Shown: positions 52,749 to 62,699, counted from the stretch's first letter. The stretch: 64,000 bases of DNA from Chryseobacterium binzhouense (GCF_007474545.1 NZ_VKOG01000001.1:124001-188000), one strand, 5' to 3'. Translations and numbers: made by a program. Notes: generated by a model not told the origin, from the letters alone.

Positions 52749-53129
52749 ATGAAAAAGCTCGAATCAAGAGAAGATATAGAATTGCTGGTTAATTCTTTTT
52801 ACGCAAAAGTTATTAAGGATGAAACGATTGCATTTTTCTTTACCGACATCGTAAAAGTAAACTGGGATCTTCATCTTCCAAAAATGTACTCTTTCTGGGA
52901 AACTATTTTATTTGGACAAATGAGCTATAAAGGAAATCCTATGGCTGTACATTTCCCTGTCAATGAAATTGCTGCAATGGAAAAAAGACACTTCGAACAG
53001 TGGCTGAAACTTTGGAAAGAAACCATTTCAGAAAATTTCCATGGTGAAAATGCGTCCATGGCAATCACCAAATCTGAAAATATTGCCAAACTGATGTCTT
53101 ATAAAATGGAAATGGCAAGAAAAATTTAA
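52749..53129 (+). CDS. Group III truncated hemoglobin
   Basis: The 126-residue protein is a group III trHb: FYAKVIKDETIAFFFTDI (about 17-34), MYSFWETILFG (about 46-56) and the proximal-His helix EKRHFEQWLKLWKETI (about 77-92). The Phe/Tyr/Trp pattern typical of the group is present. The physiological ligand is uncertain; oxygen or NO chemistry is usual for the class. It may be translated from a nearly leaderless mRNA. Confidence 0.9.
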   Translation: MKKLESREDIELLVNSFYAKVIKDETIAFFFTDIVKVNWDLHLPKMYSFWETILFGQMSYKGNPMAVHFPVNEIAAMEKRHFEQWLKLWKETISENFHGENASMAITKSENIAKLMSYKMEMARKI

Positions 53130-53139
53130 TCAAAAATAT

Positions 53140-54210
53140 TTACGGCACAATTACGGTAAAAATATAGGCTGCCAGATTGACCAGCAATACTGTTCCGTAA
53201 AGAATATTGGTTTTTCCCCGGCTCAGAGAGAGCATTACGATAAAAACAGATAAAGTAAGCAGAATAATATCTTTTTTATCTAAACCTAAGACCAAAGGGA
53301 TATCAAACATAATGCTTACCGCAGAAATAGCAGGAATACTGAGACCGATACTCGCTAAAGCCGAACCCAATGCCAAATTTAAACTTGCCTGAAACTGATT
53401 GTTTCTTGCTGCACGAATTGCCGCTAAACTTTCAGGAAGAAGAACAACCCCTGCAATTATGACTCCAACCAGCGATTTCGGTGCTCCTACACTCTGCACA
53501 AGATCTTCAATCGTTTTGGAAAGACCTTTTGCCATAAGAACAACAACAATCAGGCAGATTACCAAAAATAAAAAGCTTATTATTGTCTGAGATCTTGTCG
53601 GAACATAATACTCCTGCGCAACAGAATCTGCAGGTACAAAATAGCTTCTGTGTCTCACCGTCTGAACCATCAGAAAAACTCCGTAAATAGCGAGACAGGC
53701 AAAGGAAACAAAAATTAATTGTGCTGTATTGTAAAATGGTCCGTTAACACTGGAAGTAAAGTTGGGTAAGATTAAGGTGATGACAAGAATAGAAACAATA
53801 CAAACCAGATAAGTAGTTGCAGAAGTACGTGCAAAAAACTGCTCAACATACTTTACGCCGCCTACCAACATACAAATTCCCAGAATACCATTAAGGATAA
53901 GCATTACCGCAGCAAAAATCGTATCTCTTGCCAATGTAATTGCTTGCGCACCACCTGCAACCATTAAAGAAACGATGAGAGCGACTTCAATAATGGTAAT
54001 ACACAGCGCCAGAATAATCGTACCATACGGCTCTCCCACTTTGTGCGCAACAACTTCTGCATGATGTACCGCAGACAGCACACTGCCGGTAAGTAAAATC
54101 CCGGCAACAATATCATATCCTGCACCCATACCAAGAAATCCGGAAAGGTAATAAATCACGGAAAGAATCGGAAAAACAAATGTATAATGTAAAATTTCTT
54201 TCAATTTCAT
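53140..54210 (-). CDS. ChaA-like calcium/sodium:proton antiporter
   Basis: The protein of about 356 residues (ATG at 54210; TTG at 54228 possible) has around ten membrane helices. The two inverted CaCA-type repeats carry the acidic signatures GEPYGTIILALCITIIEVALI (about 60-80) and LLPESLAAIRAARNNQFQASLNLALGSALASIGL (about 254-287). These mark the ChaA/CAX cation antiporters of the inner membrane. Ion preference (Ca2+, Na+ or K+) is not decidable from sequence. Confidence 0.9.
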   Translation of the reverse strand: MKLKEILHYTFVFPILSVIYYLSGFLGMGAGYDIVAGILLTGSVLSAVHHAEVVAHKVGEPYGTIILALCITIIEVALIVSLMVAGGAQAITLARDTIFAAVMLILNGILGICMLVGGVKYVEQFFARTSATTYLVCIVSILVITLILPNFTSSVNGPFYNTAQLIFVSFACLAIYGVFLMVQTVRHRSYFVPADSVAQEYYVPTRSQTIISFLFLVICLIVVVLMAKGLSKTIEDLVQSVGAPKSLVGVIIAGVVLLPESLAAIRAARNNQFQASLNLALGSALASIGLSIPAISAVSIMFDIPLVLGLDKKDIILLTLSVFIVMLSLSRGKTNILYGTVLLVNLAAYIFTVIVP

Positions 54211-54274
54211 AGGTTCTCTAAAATACAAAATTTTCGATCAATAATGAATTATCAATGGCAATTTATATTGAATA

Positions 54275-54613
54275 TTAATGGCACCACCATTCAAAATCCT
54301 GAAAATCAGTAAACATGTGAAAAAGAAGTCCTATAGCAATAATCCGGAGATTTCCTTTGAAAAACAGCAGCAAAAAATAAACTGCGATTGCGTAGTAAGA
54401 ATGCAAAAAATGAAATCCTATACTTGCCCGGTTCGGATCAAAGACCGGGTCTGCAAAAAGATGATCCAAATCTACAAGCATTGTCGCCAATAGAATAAAA
54501 TAAACCCTCTTCCACCTGCTTCGGTAAAACACAAAAGCAATGACGGCAGGAAACCCCAAATGTAAAAAATAGTGAGTGAAATTTTTGAGTAAAACTATTT
54601 CAGGCGGGCACAT
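54275..54613 (-). CDS. DUF6122-like small membrane protein
   Basis: The 112-residue protein has three hydrophobic segments and a striking His/Asp set: THYFLHLGFP (about 13-22), MLVDLDHLFADPVFDPNRASIGFHFLHS (about 45-72) and LFHMFTDFQDFEWWCH at the C-terminus. The His/Asp pattern recalls membrane-bound metal-dependent hydrolases of the YdjM/LexA-regulated type, so metal binding is plausible. It lies eight bases after the preceding gene (54621-55850) on the same strand. Confidence 0.7.
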   Translation of the reverse strand: MCPPEIVLLKNFTHYFLHLGFPAVIAFVFYRSRWKRVYFILLATMLVDLDHLFADPVFDPNRASIGFHFLHSYYAIAVYFLLLFFKGNLRIIAIGLLFHMFTDFQDFEWWCH

Positions 54614-54620
54614 CTTTATA

Positions 54621-55850
54621 TTATTGAAGGATTAAAGGAAGTTTTTCGTCTTTCAGCTTCAATTTAAGAAAAAAATCCTGTCCTTTATTTCCATAAAAGA
54701 AATATTCAATGTCTTTCAGAAACTGAAAATCGTTCAATCCTTTATAAAAAGAAAACAGCAGCGGATTATTTTTAATTAAAATAAAATTTTGTCCTTTTTT
54801 CTGACTGTGTAAATTCTGTTCTGTAACAGACTTTATCAAAAGGCTATTATCAGACTGATACACTTTATTAGGCTGAAAAGGAATACCGGTAAATTCATTT
54901 TTATCATTGATCAAGTTTCCTGATTTAAAATATTTCCATGTTTTTGCAGGATCCTGCGTTTCTAACTGAATCATGTAATCCGGCTGCACAATTTCCTGAT
55001 AACTGATCTTTTCGATCTCATTAAAATCATCATCGTATCCGTAGCTGATTATCGTATCCTTTACCTGCTTTAGTTTCGCATTCATTTTCAGATAATTAAC
55101 TTCAGATAAATCTTTAAAGAAGTCCGGTAAAACTTTATCAAAACCCTTGATATTCTCTTTATCTAATTCCGCATTGATAAAAAGATCTTCTTTACTGAGC
55201 TGCGAAATAAAAGATGTATAACTTTCAGAATTTGAGGGGTTTTTAATTTCAATTACATGATCTTTTAATTCAATTGAAAAATTACGGGTTCTTGTTCCGG
55301 AAATAAAAGACAGGCTTCCGGTTCCTTTTTCCATAAAATGATCTGCATTCAGCTTTTTATCTCTAAATATACCTTTAAGCGGCTTACCGATCTTTTCAAA
55401 ACTTTGACCGAAAATTCCTGCGAAACATTTCTGATTTTCAATTTTAATATAAAACTGGTTTTTAATATACAGATTTTGTCCTGATTTTTTAAAATTATAT
55501 TCTTTCAGAAAAGCTGAAAGTTTTTGGGCATTTTCAATCTCAAAAACAGTGTACCATTCAGTAAGTTTAGAGTTTTTAAGATGAAAGATCTGCAAAAAAT
55601 CAGGAATTTTTAAACCTGCATTAAAAACCGACCTTTTTTTCTCGCTGTCACTGCTTTTATCAAACCATTGAGAGGGATGAGCAATGAATGCTGAAAGATA
55701 TTGTCTTGTGAGTTTCTTTTTGTCAATCAGAATTACTGCATCCGCATTTTCCGGAATAAAATTCAGGTTTTTATCTTTGTGATACAACAGAAAATAAATT
55801 CCGGCTGAGAACAAAAACAATGCTGCAAAAGCAATAATTCTGCGTTTCAT
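54621..55850 (-). CDS. Membrane-anchored envelope protein, unknown
   Basis: The 409-residue protein has one N-terminal membrane helix (about 4-22) and a long periplasmic part. Near the start, NFIPENADAVILIDKKKLTRQYL (about 31-53) resembles the opening of the 680-residue neighbour (LPQDAVFYMEINGKQL), so both may share a fold. There is no catalytic motif I recognise. It overlaps the upstream gene by one base (start 55850, neighbour's stop 55850) and is clearly in one operon with it. Confidence 0.7.
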   Translation of the reverse strand: MKRRIIAFAALFLFSAGIYFLLYHKDKNLNFIPENADAVILIDKKKLTRQYLSAFIAHPSQWFDKSSDSEKKRSVFNAGLKIPDFLQIFHLKNSKLTEWYTVFEIENAQKLSAFLKEYNFKKSGQNLYIKNQFYIKIENQKCFAGIFGQSFEKIGKPLKGIFRDKKLNADHFMEKGTGSLSFISGTRTRNFSIELKDHVIEIKNPSNSESYTSFISQLSKEDLFINAELDKENIKGFDKVLPDFFKDLSEVNYLKMNAKLKQVKDTIISYGYDDDFNEIEKISYQEIVQPDYMIQLETQDPAKTWKYFKSGNLINDKNEFTGIPFQPNKVYQSDNSLLIKSVTEQNLHSQKKGQNFILIKNNPLLFSFYKGLNDFQFLKDIEYFFYGNKGQDFFLKLKLKDEKLPLILQ

Positions 55851-57892
55851 TATAAAGTCTGTGATGGTTTTTCTTCCTCAGAAATTTTGTACAGCTCATC
55901 AAATAGATCAAAGAAATACATCAGGCTGTTTTCTGAAGAATTTTTGATGTTATAGTTGATTTCTGTCTGAATACTGTCATTTTTTACTTCAGTTTTAAAA
56001 TAAAGCTCGCCCATATTTTTTCTTACTGCGTTGAGCATTTTTCTTTCAGAAACAGTTTTAAATTCTTTATCAAGACCCATCATCAATTTCTGAATATCCA
56101 GTCTTCCTGACAAAGGATATTTCACCGAATCTTTCATCCATTTTTTAGAAATATCTGACTGATTCTGCTGGTTCAGAGTATTTTTGGATGTCGTAAAATA
56201 GACAATTCCGTCTTTTACAGTAAAAAATAACTGATCTATATATCCGTTGCTGTTTTTTTCATCTTTAAACACATAAAAATCTCCGTCTTTGGTAATTTTT
56301 TTTGCCAGATCTTTATTATTGGTGATTACATTAAATATTCTGTTCCAGTATTTTTCGTTTTCTGTAGCGAAAGCAAAAGTGAAATCAGGAACAACAATAT
56401 CTTTGGTTTTCTTTACCTCTTTTTCGTTATAATCTTCGTCATAAGTATAATCTGTATATTCTACATTTTTCGTTTTAAGCTCATTCACTACAAAAATTCC
56501 GTTTCCGGGAGCGATTTTAGCAATTGCTTCTTCGTCCAGAACAATTTTCATGGTTTCCATTACAAGCTGTATTTCTTTCTGATATTCTTTGTCTCCGGAA
56601 TTCTGCATCAGATCATACATCAGATCAAAATATTTATATCCGTTGATATTCATCACATAATAGCCTACACTTTTGTCATTGATAAGAGAAGCCAGCTTTT
56701 TGTTTTTCTTTCCTCTGTAAACGTCAGAAATACTTTTGCGTAATTCTGTATTTTTATTCTGATGATTGTTGACAATACGTACTTTATCCTGATCAAAATA
56801 CAGATTGTACGCAGAATTGGATCTGGAAAGCTTCCCTAAAGTATTCATAAAGCCAAAACTTTTAGGCATATTTCCGTACACAATATCGTATACAATTTTT
56901 TCGTAATCTGCATATACAAATGCGTCTGAATTGGCATCTCTGAAGCTGAGCATATTTTTATCAACCTCCAGCTCAAGATTTGAACTGAAGTATTGGTCAA
57001 AATCATCTTCTGCAAACTTTTTTACGATTTTAAATTTTGCTATACTGATCGAATCCATTCGTTTCTGAAATGCTGAATCTATTTCAAAAGCATCATCTTC
57101 GTAATAATCTTCCTGAGAAAGAGGCGGTGCAATTTCCGCTTCATCATTTTTATAATTGGTATCTGCTGTTTCTTTTTTTTCTTCTGGATATTTATGGTGT
57201 TTTTCAAGATATTTTATATCCTTCTGAAGTTTCAGGATTTCAGCATTATTTTCTTTAATGCTTTCTTTAAGGTATTTGATATCATCCTTCAGATATTTGA
57301 TCTCTTCTTTATAATCAAAAGGTTTTTCTGCTTCAGCATAAGCACTGTCTATAACAGTCACAGCACTGTCAACGACAACAGATGCGCTATCTGCTGCATA
57401 TTCATCATTCCAGATATTTTTTTCTCTGTTATGATACCTGATGAATTTCAAAACAGCTTTTTTATCATTCCATGCTACAAAAATATTGTCTTCTATATCC
57501 ACGTAAGAATAGTTGCTTTTGTGGCTGACTTCTAAACCATTCTTTTTTACCGAATTGATAAACTCCTGAAACTTCACTTTATTGTCTAAAGTGACATGTG
57601 TTGTGTAGGACTGCACAGAATCGTTAATTACTGCATAATGATACTGAGGCGTATCATATTTTATCCCTGTTTTTGAATAATCATTCCAGGAAAACTGTTT
57701 ATTTTCTTTTTTATTAATTTCTTTTAGAATAGGATTGAATTTATCCCAGTTAATTTTTTTATTGAGCTGCTTTCCGTTGATTTCCATATAAAAAACGGCA
57801 TCCTGCGGTAGTTTTGCACTTTTTTGCGCTATAATATAGCTGAAACTTAAAACAAAAAGTAAAATTTGTATTTTTATAACAAGAGATTTCAT
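55850..57892 (-). CDS. Secreted coiled-coil protein, unknown (DUF4836-like start)
   Basis: The 680-residue protein has a signal peptide (about 1-22). A domain with LPQDAVFYMEINGKQLNKKI (about 28-47) follows, resembling the proteins with DAV-x-x-x-N openings grouped as DUF4836. A predicted coiled coil lies at about 195-235 (KEEIKYLKDDIKYLKESIKE), then an acidic stretch and a second large beta-rich domain. It is probably periplasmic. It lies in the middle of a three-gene operon with a lipoprotein and a membrane-anchored protein. Confidence 0.7.
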   Translation of the reverse strand: MKSLVIKIQILLFVLSFSYIIAQKSAKLPQDAVFYMEINGKQLNKKINWDKFNPILKEINKKENKQFSWNDYSKTGIKYDTPQYHYAVINDSVQSYTTHVTLDNKVKFQEFINSVKKNGLEVSHKSNYSYVDIEDNIFVAWNDKKAVLKFIRYHNREKNIWNDEYAADSASVVVDSAVTVIDSAYAEAEKPFDYKEEIKYLKDDIKYLKESIKENNAEILKLQKDIKYLEKHHKYPEEKKETADTNYKNDEAEIAPPLSQEDYYEDDAFEIDSAFQKRMDSISIAKFKIVKKFAEDDFDQYFSSNLELEVDKNMLSFRDANSDAFVYADYEKIVYDIVYGNMPKSFGFMNTLGKLSRSNSAYNLYFDQDKVRIVNNHQNKNTELRKSISDVYRGKKNKKLASLINDKSVGYYVMNINGYKYFDLMYDLMQNSGDKEYQKEIQLVMETMKIVLDEEAIAKIAPGNGIFVVNELKTKNVEYTDYTYDEDYNEKEVKKTKDIVVPDFTFAFATENEKYWNRIFNVITNNKDLAKKITKDGDFYVFKDEKNSNGYIDQLFFTVKDGIVYFTTSKNTLNQQNQSDISKKWMKDSVKYPLSGRLDIQKLMMGLDKEFKTVSERKMLNAVRKNMGELYFKTEVKNDSIQTEINYNIKNSSENSLMYFFDLFDELYKISEEEKPSQTL

Positions 57893-57901
57893 GGTAAGAT
57901 A

Positions 57902-58570
57902 TTATTGTAAAAGAATTGTATTTTGAATTTGTTTTTTCTGAAATATAAAATCCAGAATTTTTCCTTCCTGTTTCAGAGCCTTTTTGTTGGGAGACATTTG
58001 ATAAGATGGATTAGACTGCGATTGTATGCTGTTTTGAAACTGTAAAATCGAAATATATTTAGCATCGGTAAAAACTTCTTTATCGGCTTTACTCAGTTGC
58101 TCATATTCCTTTTTAAAAGTGCTGACTTTGTTTTTGGAAAAAGTTTTTTTGGCTGAATTATGGCTGTAAATCTGTGTAGGAAACATGTTACCCAAAATAT
58201 CTTTAGCTTTAAGCTGTGCAAGCCCTGCATTGATATCTTCAATTTTTCTGAAATTGCAGCTAAGCTTGATGATGTAGTTCTCAAAATCCAAAGTAGCTTT
58301 CACATTTGAAATTCCCAGAGTTGTCCTGAAAATTTTGGCTGCTTCATTTATTTTGGCTTCAATTTCAGATTTTTTCGGAACTTTTTTACCATTGATGGTT
58401 TCCATTTTCGAAATAGAAGCCAACCTTGTTTTGCTTTTGCTCGCATTCAGAATAAGAGAATATTCCCCGCTACCATCAGCTTTTAGATTTACTTTATCCA
58501 AAATATCAAAACAACTGGTCAAAAGAAAAAGGGGAATCAGCAGAACAACCTGCTTTATATTGATTTTCAT
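57902..58570 (-). CDS. Lipoprotein, unknown
   Basis: The 222-residue protein has a lipoprotein signal (lipobox LLTSC, Cys about 20). Its next segment, FDILDKVNLKADGSGEYSLILNASKSKTRL, resembles the beta-hairpin start of lipoproteins found before DUF4836-like genes. No enzyme motif is seen. It is the first gene of the 58570-54621 operon, nine bases upstream of the 680-residue protein gene, with a TAAGTTTG box upstream (58588-58595, minus). Confidence 0.72.
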   Translation of the reverse strand: MKINIKQVVLLIPLFLLTSCFDILDKVNLKADGSGEYSLILNASKSKTRLASISKMETINGKKVPKKSEIEAKINEAAKIFRTTLGISNVKATLDFENYIIKLSCNFRKIEDINAGLAQLKAKDILGNMFPTQIYSHNSAKKTFSKNKVSTFKKEYEQLSKADKEVFTDAKYISILQFQNSIQSQSNPSYQMSPNKKALKQEGKILDFIFQKKQIQNTILLQ

Positions 58571-58639
58571 TAATTTATTTTAAGATTCAAACTTAGTATT
58601 TTTATGTTGTATCTAACGGTGATGAAGGTTATTTTTCAA

Positions 58640-59356
58640 TTAAATTCTTCCTTTCAGGTAATCCTGCCGAAGATTTTCATCTAATTTTTCAATCGCATAC
58701 CGTAAGCAGGTTCTCGGCATTTCCTGATAATGCTGATTAAGAAAACCGATGAGTTCTGCCTGACTTTTATTGCCCATTTCTCTTAAAAGCCAGCCATTTG
58801 CTTTGTGCATCAGATCATGAGGGTAATGCAGATTCTGCTGTACAAATTCTTTAGTCAGTTCAAAAAAACCTTTCTTGATGTGATACATTGTTCCTACCAC
58901 CGCTATCCGTTTGTGCCACATAATCTCTGATGAAGACAATTTACGGAGAATTTCTTCTTCCTGATTTTCAAAAGCATATCTTCCCAGAATTTTGTAGCAG
59001 CTTGTATCTACCAAATCCCAATTGTTGATATACTGTAAATGATTTAAATAAAAATCTACTATTGCTTGTTTTACCGATTGCTCTTTTGATTTTTCAAATT
59101 GATAAACCAATATAATTAAAGCAGTCAGACGATGCTCATGATAAGGTGAGGAAAGCAGTTTACTTAACTCTTTTAAAGTTGTTTTAGAATAAAACTCTTT
59201 TGCTACTTTTCGCTGGTCGGGGACAGTAACTCCCAAAAACAAATCACCTTCTCCATATTCTCCTTTCCCGGTTTTAAAAAATTTAGGGAAAAATTCAGCC
59301 TTTTCAGGAATCGCTAAATCTGTAAGCGCAGTTTTGATTTCATCAATAATATTCAT
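58640..59356 (-). CDS. AlkD-like DNA alkylation repair protein
   Basis: The 238-residue all-helical HEAT-like protein matches the AlkD/DNA alkylation repair family. VTVPDQRKVAKEFY (about 44-57), YINNWDLVDTSCYKILG (about 109-125, with the Trp-Asp pair of the active cleft), IMWHKRIAVVGTMYHIK (about 144-160, with the catalytic-region Arg) and HKANGWLLREMG (about 183-194) are visible. It removes positively charged alkylated bases by a glycosylase mechanism. It lies 15 bases after the antiporter gene on the same strand. Confidence 0.9.
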   Translation of the reverse strand: MNIIDEIKTALTDLAIPEKAEFFPKFFKTGKGEYGEGDLFLGVTVPDQRKVAKEFYSKTTLKELSKLLSSPYHEHRLTALIILVYQFEKSKEQSVKQAIVDFYLNHLQYINNWDLVDTSCYKILGRYAFENQEEEILRKLSSSEIMWHKRIAVVGTMYHIKKGFFELTKEFVQQNLHYPHDLMHKANGWLLREMGNKSQAELIGFLNQHYQEMPRTCLRYAIEKLDENLRQDYLKGRI

Positions 59357-59371
59357 CTGAATAATAATTAA

Positions 59372-60658
59372 TTAGTAATTTTCATCTAAAGCAATACTTT
59401 CCCGATCCTGATCTTCATTTTCAATTTGTTTAGGATTGGCTACTTTAACAATAGTAAGTCCCTGAACAACAATTGAAAAAACCACTACACAATAAGTAAT
59501 GCTTAAAATAATATTACTATATTCTCCTTTTGGTATCGACATTGCCAAAGCTATAGAAACGCCACCTCGAATTCCACCCCAAAACAATACTTTAATCGTT
59601 TGAGGGCTGAATCTGTTATGCAAAGACATAAATCTCGTGGGAGCCCAAATCGAAACAAATCTGGCAGCCAACACCACAACAATTCCCAACAGACCTGCAA
59701 TGATGTAATGATTCAAATCTTTAATCATCAATAATTCAAAACCTATAAAAAGGAAAAGTACTGCGTTGAGAATCTCGTCAATCAATTCCCAAAATTTGAT
59801 CAGATAATCCTGAGTAACAGATTTCATTTTGAAATTCACATTAAAATTGCCCATAAACAATCCCGCAGCAACCATCGTAAGTGGTCCCGAAATATGCAGA
59901 TGTCTTGCAACGAGATAACCGCCCATGACAACAGCCAATGTGACCAAAACCGAAATAATATAATCATCAACTTCGCGCATAAGTCTTGAAGTAATGTAGC
60001 CTAATACAACTCCTAAAAGCAATCCTCCACCAGCTTCTTTTATCAGAAGCATCGTAATACTTTCTATTCCCAAATCTACTTCTCTTCCTATTGCCAACTG
60101 CAGAACTACCGTAAAAACCACGACTGCCATACCATCATTAAATAAAGACTCTCCGGCAACCTTTGTTTCCAAAGATTTTGAAACTTTTGCCTGTTTCAAA
60201 ACACTTAAAACTGCTACCGGATCTGTCGGCGAGATAAGCGCACCGAAGAGAAGGCAATAAATAAATGGCATATTGATTCCCAGAAAAGGCAAGAGGTAAA
60301 ACATACCGAACCCGACAACAAAAGTAGAAATTACAACTCCTGCGGTGGAAAATATCAATACAGGACGGAACTGTTCTTTAAGATCGTTGATATTAATATG
60401 AATACCACCTGCAAAAAGAAGGAAATTCAGCATCGCACCCATCAATACCTCAGTGAAATCAATGCTGTTCATCAGATTATTGAGATGATTAAATGTTTTT
60501 GGCAAAAAACTCTGCCCGAAAACAACCAGAATGATAGAAACTATAATGGCAATCACCATGATTCCGATTGTGCTGGGAAGTTTCAGGAAGCGGTAATTAA
60601 TATAGGCAAAAATAGAAGCGAGTACAATAAGTACTGAAAATGAATAATATAATTCCAA
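59372..60658 (-). CDS. CPA1-type sodium/proton antiporter
   Basis: The 428-residue protein has about 12 membrane helices with the CPA1/NhaP signatures: LFGALISPTDPVAVLSVLK (about 135-153) and VAGESLFNDGMAVVVF (about 163-178), whose Asp residues (the ND of FNDG) are the ion site, and WGGIRGGVSIALAMSIP (about 364-380). It exchanges Na+ or K+ for H+ across the inner membrane. The short acidic cytoplasmic tail is normal. Confidence 0.92.
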   Translation of the reverse strand: MELYYSFSVLIVLASIFAYINYRFLKLPSTIGIMVIAIIVSIILVVFGQSFLPKTFNHLNNLMNSIDFTEVLMGAMLNFLLFAGGIHININDLKEQFRPVLIFSTAGVVISTFVVGFGMFYLLPFLGINMPFIYCLLFGALISPTDPVAVLSVLKQAKVSKSLETKVAGESLFNDGMAVVVFTVVLQLAIGREVDLGIESITMLLIKEAGGGLLLGVVLGYITSRLMREVDDYIISVLVTLAVVMGGYLVARHLHISGPLTMVAAGLFMGNFNVNFKMKSVTQDYLIKFWELIDEILNAVLFLFIGFELLMIKDLNHYIIAGLLGIVVVLAARFVSIWAPTRFMSLHNRFSPQTIKVLFWGGIRGGVSIALAMSIPKGEYSNIILSITYCVVVFSIVVQGLTIVKVANPKQIENEDQDRESIALDENY

Positions 60659-60679
60659 ATTATGTTTGTTGTTATTGCT

Positions 60680-61318
60680 TTAGTTTAAAAAATCTAAATA
60701 AAGAATTTTAATGTGAACTTTAAGATCATCCTTCGACCATACATCAATCACGGAATCTTTATGCGTTATAGAATTCCGCTTAAAATCCTGTCCGATGTTT
60801 AAAACATTGAGCAGAATATATTCGTCACCCACCGAATTGACCACGAAAGCTGTTTTTTCAGATTTTCCGTCTCCGGAACCTTTAATGGCTTCGGTAAGCA
60901 GCCTTAATTGATTCAGATGATGCACAAAGTTACTGCCGTCTTTCAAAGAATCATAGGCTCTCAGCAAAATAAGAATTACATCCAGGTTAGAAGGGTCTTT
61001 GCCATAGAGAACCTTTCCAAGCTCAACACATTTCTGAAAATCTCCCGTTTTGAAGGCATCTGCAAGTTTTGCAAATTCATCATCTGTAGAAGAAACTTTA
61101 TTTTTGATGAAATTCCTGCCGTAATATAGATGCTGCGCTTCAATACTGTCCAAAGATTTAGGATATCCTTTGAATTTAAAAATCAGTTTTTCATAGCCGT
61201 AGCCAGATTTCGGATTGCTGATATTTCTCTCAATCTGTTTTAAATTAAGATCAGTAAACTGAGCGATTCCCAACAGAGGAATGATAAGAAAAATGAATAA
61301 AAATTTACATTTCATCAA
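60680..61318 (-). CDS. DUF4919 secreted protein
   Basis: The 212-residue protein has a signal peptide (about 1-19, ending GIAQF) and the DUF4919 pattern: helical middle with GYPKSLDSIEAQHLYYGRNF (about 51-70) and a C-terminal part GDEYILLNVLNI. The family is Bacteroidota-specific and of unknown function. It shares an ATGA overlap with the end of hflX on the same strand, so it is translationally coupled to it. Confidence 0.8.
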   Translation of the reverse strand: MMKCKFLFIFLIIPLLGIAQFTDLNLKQIERNISNPKSGYGYEKLIFKFKGYPKSLDSIEAQHLYYGRNFIKNKVSSTDDEFAKLADAFKTGDFQKCVELGKVLYGKDPSNLDVILILLRAYDSLKDGSNFVHHLNQLRLLTEAIKGSGDGKSEKTAFVVNSVGDEYILLNVLNIGQDFKRNSITHKDSVIDVWSKDDLKVHIKILYLDFLN

Positions 61319-62544
61319 TTCTTATTTTCGTTTTCCTCTTCGTCATTATCAAAGAATTCGAAAAGGAAATCATTGTAAGGAAATCTAGAAATATGAATCT
61401 TCATCACCTCATCATAGACCAGTTTTTTCATTTCCGGGAAATTTTCTTTCGTTAATGCTGAAATGAATACTGTTGGATGTTTTGATTTTGCCATCCACGT
61501 ATTTTTCCATTCTTCCAGAGATACGTTTTTTCTGGAACCCGGAGTAAGATCGTCTTCATCTTTCTTTTCGTAACTGAAATCATCAATCTTATTAAAAACC
61601 ATGATCATCGGCTTTTGATGAGCATTAATTTCCATCAGAATCTGATTAACAGACTCAATATGATCTTCAAAGCTTTCGTGTGAAATATCCACCACATGAA
61701 CCAAAAGATCAGCTTCACGCACCTCATCCAAAGTAGATTTGAATGATTCTACCAGCTGAGTCGGAAGTTTACGGATAAAACCCACCGTATCTGTCAGCAA
61801 AAAAGGCAGGTTTCCAATAACAACCTTTCTTACGGTAGTATCCAGTGTGGCAAATAATTTATTCTCGGCAAAAACTTCTGATTTTGCCAATGCGTTCATC
61901 AAAGTAGATTTTCCTACATTGGTGTATCCTACCAAAGCAACACGTACCACTTTTCCGCGGTTGTTTCTTTGTGTCGCCATTTGCTTGTCGATGGTTTTCA
62001 GTTTATCTTTCAGCAAAGTAATTCTGTCACGAATGATCCTTCTGTCGGTTTCAATTTCAGTTTCACCCGGACCACGCATTCCGATTCCCCCTTTCTGTCT
62101 TTCAAGGTGGGTCCACATTCTGGTCAACCTTGGGAGAAGATATTGATATTGTGCCAATTCCACCTGAGTTCTTGCATAAGAAGTCTGCGCTCTTTGTGCA
62201 AAAATATCCAGAATAAGATTAGTACGGTCTAAGATCTTAACCTCCATTTCTCTTTCAAGATTCTTAAGCTGCGAAGGTGAAAGTTCGTCATCAAAAATGA
62301 CTGTTCCGATCTCATTTTCTTTTACATATTCTTTGATCTCCTGTATTTTTCCGCTTCCAACAAAAGTTTTGGAGTCAGGCTGCGTTAATTTTTGAGTAAA
62401 ACGACGGTCGACACTGGCTCCTGCCGTGAAAGCAAGAAACTCCAGTTCATCCATATATTCAATCAGTTTATCTTCATCCTGCTGTTGAGTTACAACGCCT
62501 ACCAAAACTGATTTTTCGTAATTGTGCTGTTTTTTTTCTAACAT
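61315..62544 (-). CDS. hflX: GTPase HflX
   Basis: The 409-residue protein has the HflX N-terminal domain (GSGKIQEIK at about 57-65 and EVKILDRTNLILDIFAQRA). A coiled linker carries GGIGMRGPGETEIETDRR (about 152-169). The G domain shows GYTNVGKSTL (G1, about 206-215), DTVGFIRKLP (G3, about 253-262), FNKIDD (G4, about 323-328) and a short acidic tail. HflX binds the ribosome and splits stalled or stressed ribosomes. DUF4919 follows with a 4-base overlap. Confidence 0.96.
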   Translation of the reverse strand: MLEKKQHNYEKSVLVGVVTQQQDEDKLIEYMDELEFLAFTAGASVDRRFTQKLTQPDSKTFVGSGKIQEIKEYVKENEIGTVIFDDELSPSQLKNLEREMEVKILDRTNLILDIFAQRAQTSYARTQVELAQYQYLLPRLTRMWTHLERQKGGIGMRGPGETEIETDRRIIRDRITLLKDKLKTIDKQMATQRNNRGKVVRVALVGYTNVGKSTLMNALAKSEVFAENKLFATLDTTVRKVVIGNLPFLLTDTVGFIRKLPTQLVESFKSTLDEVREADLLVHVVDISHESFEDHIESVNQILMEINAHQKPMIMVFNKIDDFSYEKKDEDDLTPGSRKNVSLEEWKNTWMAKSKHPTVFISALTKENFPEMKKLVYDEVMKIHISRFPYNDFLFEFFDNDEEENENKN

Positions 62545-62699
62545 TAAAATCTGTCTGTTTTATGAGTTTCACAAGATAATATTTTTTGTAATCAAATACA
62601 AATTATAATTCACATCTTATGGTAAAAATTAAATTAAAACACTTATGAGGAGTTAAGATAAAAATTTAAGATTATTCATTTTGAATCATATTGAAATTT

